DNA of 5,927 nt from CAZCBD01 sp964496755 (GTDB lineage: Bacteria; Bacteroidota; Ignavibacteria; Ignavibacteriales; Melioribacteraceae): positions 1 through 5,927 of the forward strand of contig CAZCBD010000166.1 in assembly GCA_964496755.1 (NCBI GenBank), given 5' to 3'. Under the pieces are notes generated by a model. The model did no database searches and had not been told where the DNA came from. It was given only the letters and a program-made list of their open reading frames with translations. Positions 4,954-5,927 of the stretch are shown one piece after another. The translations under genes and the position numbers were made by a program. Position 1 is the stretch's first letter. Each line of letters begins with the position of its first letter.

Positions 4954-5927
4954 TTGACAAATATAGATATAGATTCCGTTCAAAAAAACACGGAAATAGA
5001 AATAAACAATAACCCTAAACAAAATAATGCAGATTATAATAATTCATCCGATGCAAAAAAACTTTCAGAACTTTATGACAAAATTGTACTGGATAAAATA
5101 AATGAAAATTTAAGGGTTATAAATTCAAAAGCTCCAACATTAAACTGCAAAATTGAAAAACTACCTGATAAAAATAATTATCAAAATTTGTTGGAAGTCG
5201 ATTGTAAAGGTTTATTAGGACAACACTTTTGTAAAATCTCGGAAGAACAGAAAGATATTGAATTTAAAAAGGGTGAAAAAATTCTTCTTAAATTTGAAGA
5301 CGCAACCGAAATTGCCACAATAATTGATTTGGGAAAAATTGCTTCTTTAAAAGCAAAAGCACAAAATATCGAGGAAAGCAGTTTATCGACTTTTTTAAGA
5401 AAACTTGATAGTAAAGATGAACAAAATTATCAACGAAATTTGAATGATCAAATAAAAGCCCGACCGTTTTTTTTGGAAAATATTAAAAAATTTAACCTTG
5501 AAATGAAATTGGTCGATATCCATTATCAATTCGATAGAAAAAAATTATATTTCTTCTATACAGCTGATGGTAGAGTTGATTTTCGTGAGCTGGCAAAAGC
5601 TCTTGCAGGAAAATTTAAAACCCGAATTGAATTAAGACAAATTGGTGTTCGAGATGAAGCAAAAATAATTGGCGGAATCGGTACTTGTGGTCGGGAATTT
5701 TGTTGCACCTCTTTTTTAGGCGCTTTTAAACGCATTACAACCCAATTGGCTACCGAACAGAATCTTTCAACAAATATGTCTAAATTAAGTGGCCCATGCG
5801 GTAAATTAAAATGTTGTTTGTCCTACGAAATAGATTCTTTAGAAGAAATTGAAAAAGAAATTAAAGCTCAAGCCAAATTAGAAGGAGAAAATTCCGAGAA
5901 TATAAAATTGAAAATTGAAACTACTAA
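4954..5927 (+). CDS. ricT: PSP1-domain protein RicT (YaaT-like), 3' end outside window
   Basis: The frame is open from the TTG at 4954 through the window end (324 codons seen). Residues 1-60 are a poorly conserved, Asn-rich tail. Residues about 62-130 form a small beta-rich domain with Cys65, Cys84 and Cys93. Residues about 146-235 match the PSP1 C-terminal domain, with 'EMKLVDIHYQFDRKKLYFFYTADGRVDFREL' in shorter blocks and 'RIELRQIGVRDEAK'. Two copies of the pattern G-x-CG-x3-CC follow (Cys245/250/251 and Cys282/287/288), as in Bacillus RicT. There RicT works with RicA and RicF in an iron-sulfur-containing complex that promotes maturation of certain mRNAs by RNase Y and affects biofilm and sporulation. 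Whether that applies here is unknown, since RicA and RicF are largely Firmicute proteins and none is in this window. It starts two bases after holB, matching the holB-ricT order of Bacillus. The last residues seen are Glu/Lys-rich, so a charged C-terminal extension probably continues past the window. Confidence 0.9.
   Translation, partial: MTNIDIDSVQKNTEIEINNNPKQNNADYNNSSDAKKLSELYDKIVLDKINENLRVINSKAPTLNCKIEKLPDKNNYQNLLEVDCKGLLGQHFCKISEEQKDIEFKKGEKILLKFEDATEIATIIDLGKIASLKAKAQNIEESSLSTFLRKLDSKDEQNYQRNLNDQIKARPFFLENIKKFNLEMKLVDIHYQFDRKKLYFFYTADGRVDFRELAKALAGKFKTRIELRQIGVRDEAKIIGGIGTCGREFCCTSFLGAFKRITTQLATEQNLSTNMSKLSGPCGKLKCCLSYEIDSLEEIEKEIKAQAKLEGENSENIKLKIETT

Noticed and set aside
1..5927. 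A new defence, mobile or CRISPR-like system
   Set aside because: All eight genes belong to recognised families that are chromosomal core genes or widely conserved; no spaced repeats, att sites, transposase or toxin-antitoxin pair is visible. The Xer recombinase has core-genome context rather than that of an integrative element.

Overview
This window is about 30% G+C (estimated by eye). It carries eight genes, all on the + strand and packed almost end to end, with no RNA gene, mobile element or CRISPR array. The content is mostly housekeeping. Several proteins look like those of the Bacteroidota/Chlorobiota/Ignavibacteria group: a small acidic DUF2795 protein with the Trp/Pro-rich motif familiar from that group, an M23 peptidase with an N-terminal 'YYF...LKFVEIKNFKRKF' stretch, and a zinc-less delta' subunit with an FPLPRG insert. 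An HPr kinase is uncommon in classical Bacteroidia, so a Chlorobi/Ignavibacteria-like relative is my best guess. That placement is inference from memory of the families, not a search.

Layout. Bases 2-253 are the 3' end of topA, encoding two tandem zinc ribbons. A 67-base gap with an AT-rich inverted repeat follows. Bases 321-2561 hold a tight cluster, xerC-hpf-hprK (gaps of 14 and 1 base): a tyrosine recombinase for chromosome dimer resolution, a short ribosome hibernation factor and a bifunctional HPr kinase/phosphorylase. A 77-base gap contains the best promoter candidate in the window. Bases 2639-3568 encode a membrane-anchored M23 cell-wall endopeptidase. Bases 3609-5927 form a second tight cluster: the DUF2795 protein, holB (clamp-loader delta' subunit) and ricT (PSP1-domain protein, cut off by the window end and starting with TTG). 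The holB-ricT adjacency matches the arrangement in Bacillus subtilis.

How the genes fit together. topA, xerC and holB serve chromosome topology, segregation and replication. hpf and hprK both respond to energy or nutrient state in characterised bacteria, and their adjacency recalls the proteobacterial rpoN-hpf-ptsN operons, although no HPr or EIIA gene is visible here. The M23 peptidase belongs to envelope remodelling. DUF2795 and RicT have no settled role in this bacterial group and are the least understood parts of the window. I found no convincing new multi-gene system. The observations most worth a second look are the DUF2795/holB/ricT cluster, the divergent delta' subunit, the RicT N-terminus and two near-perfect palindromes inside holB.
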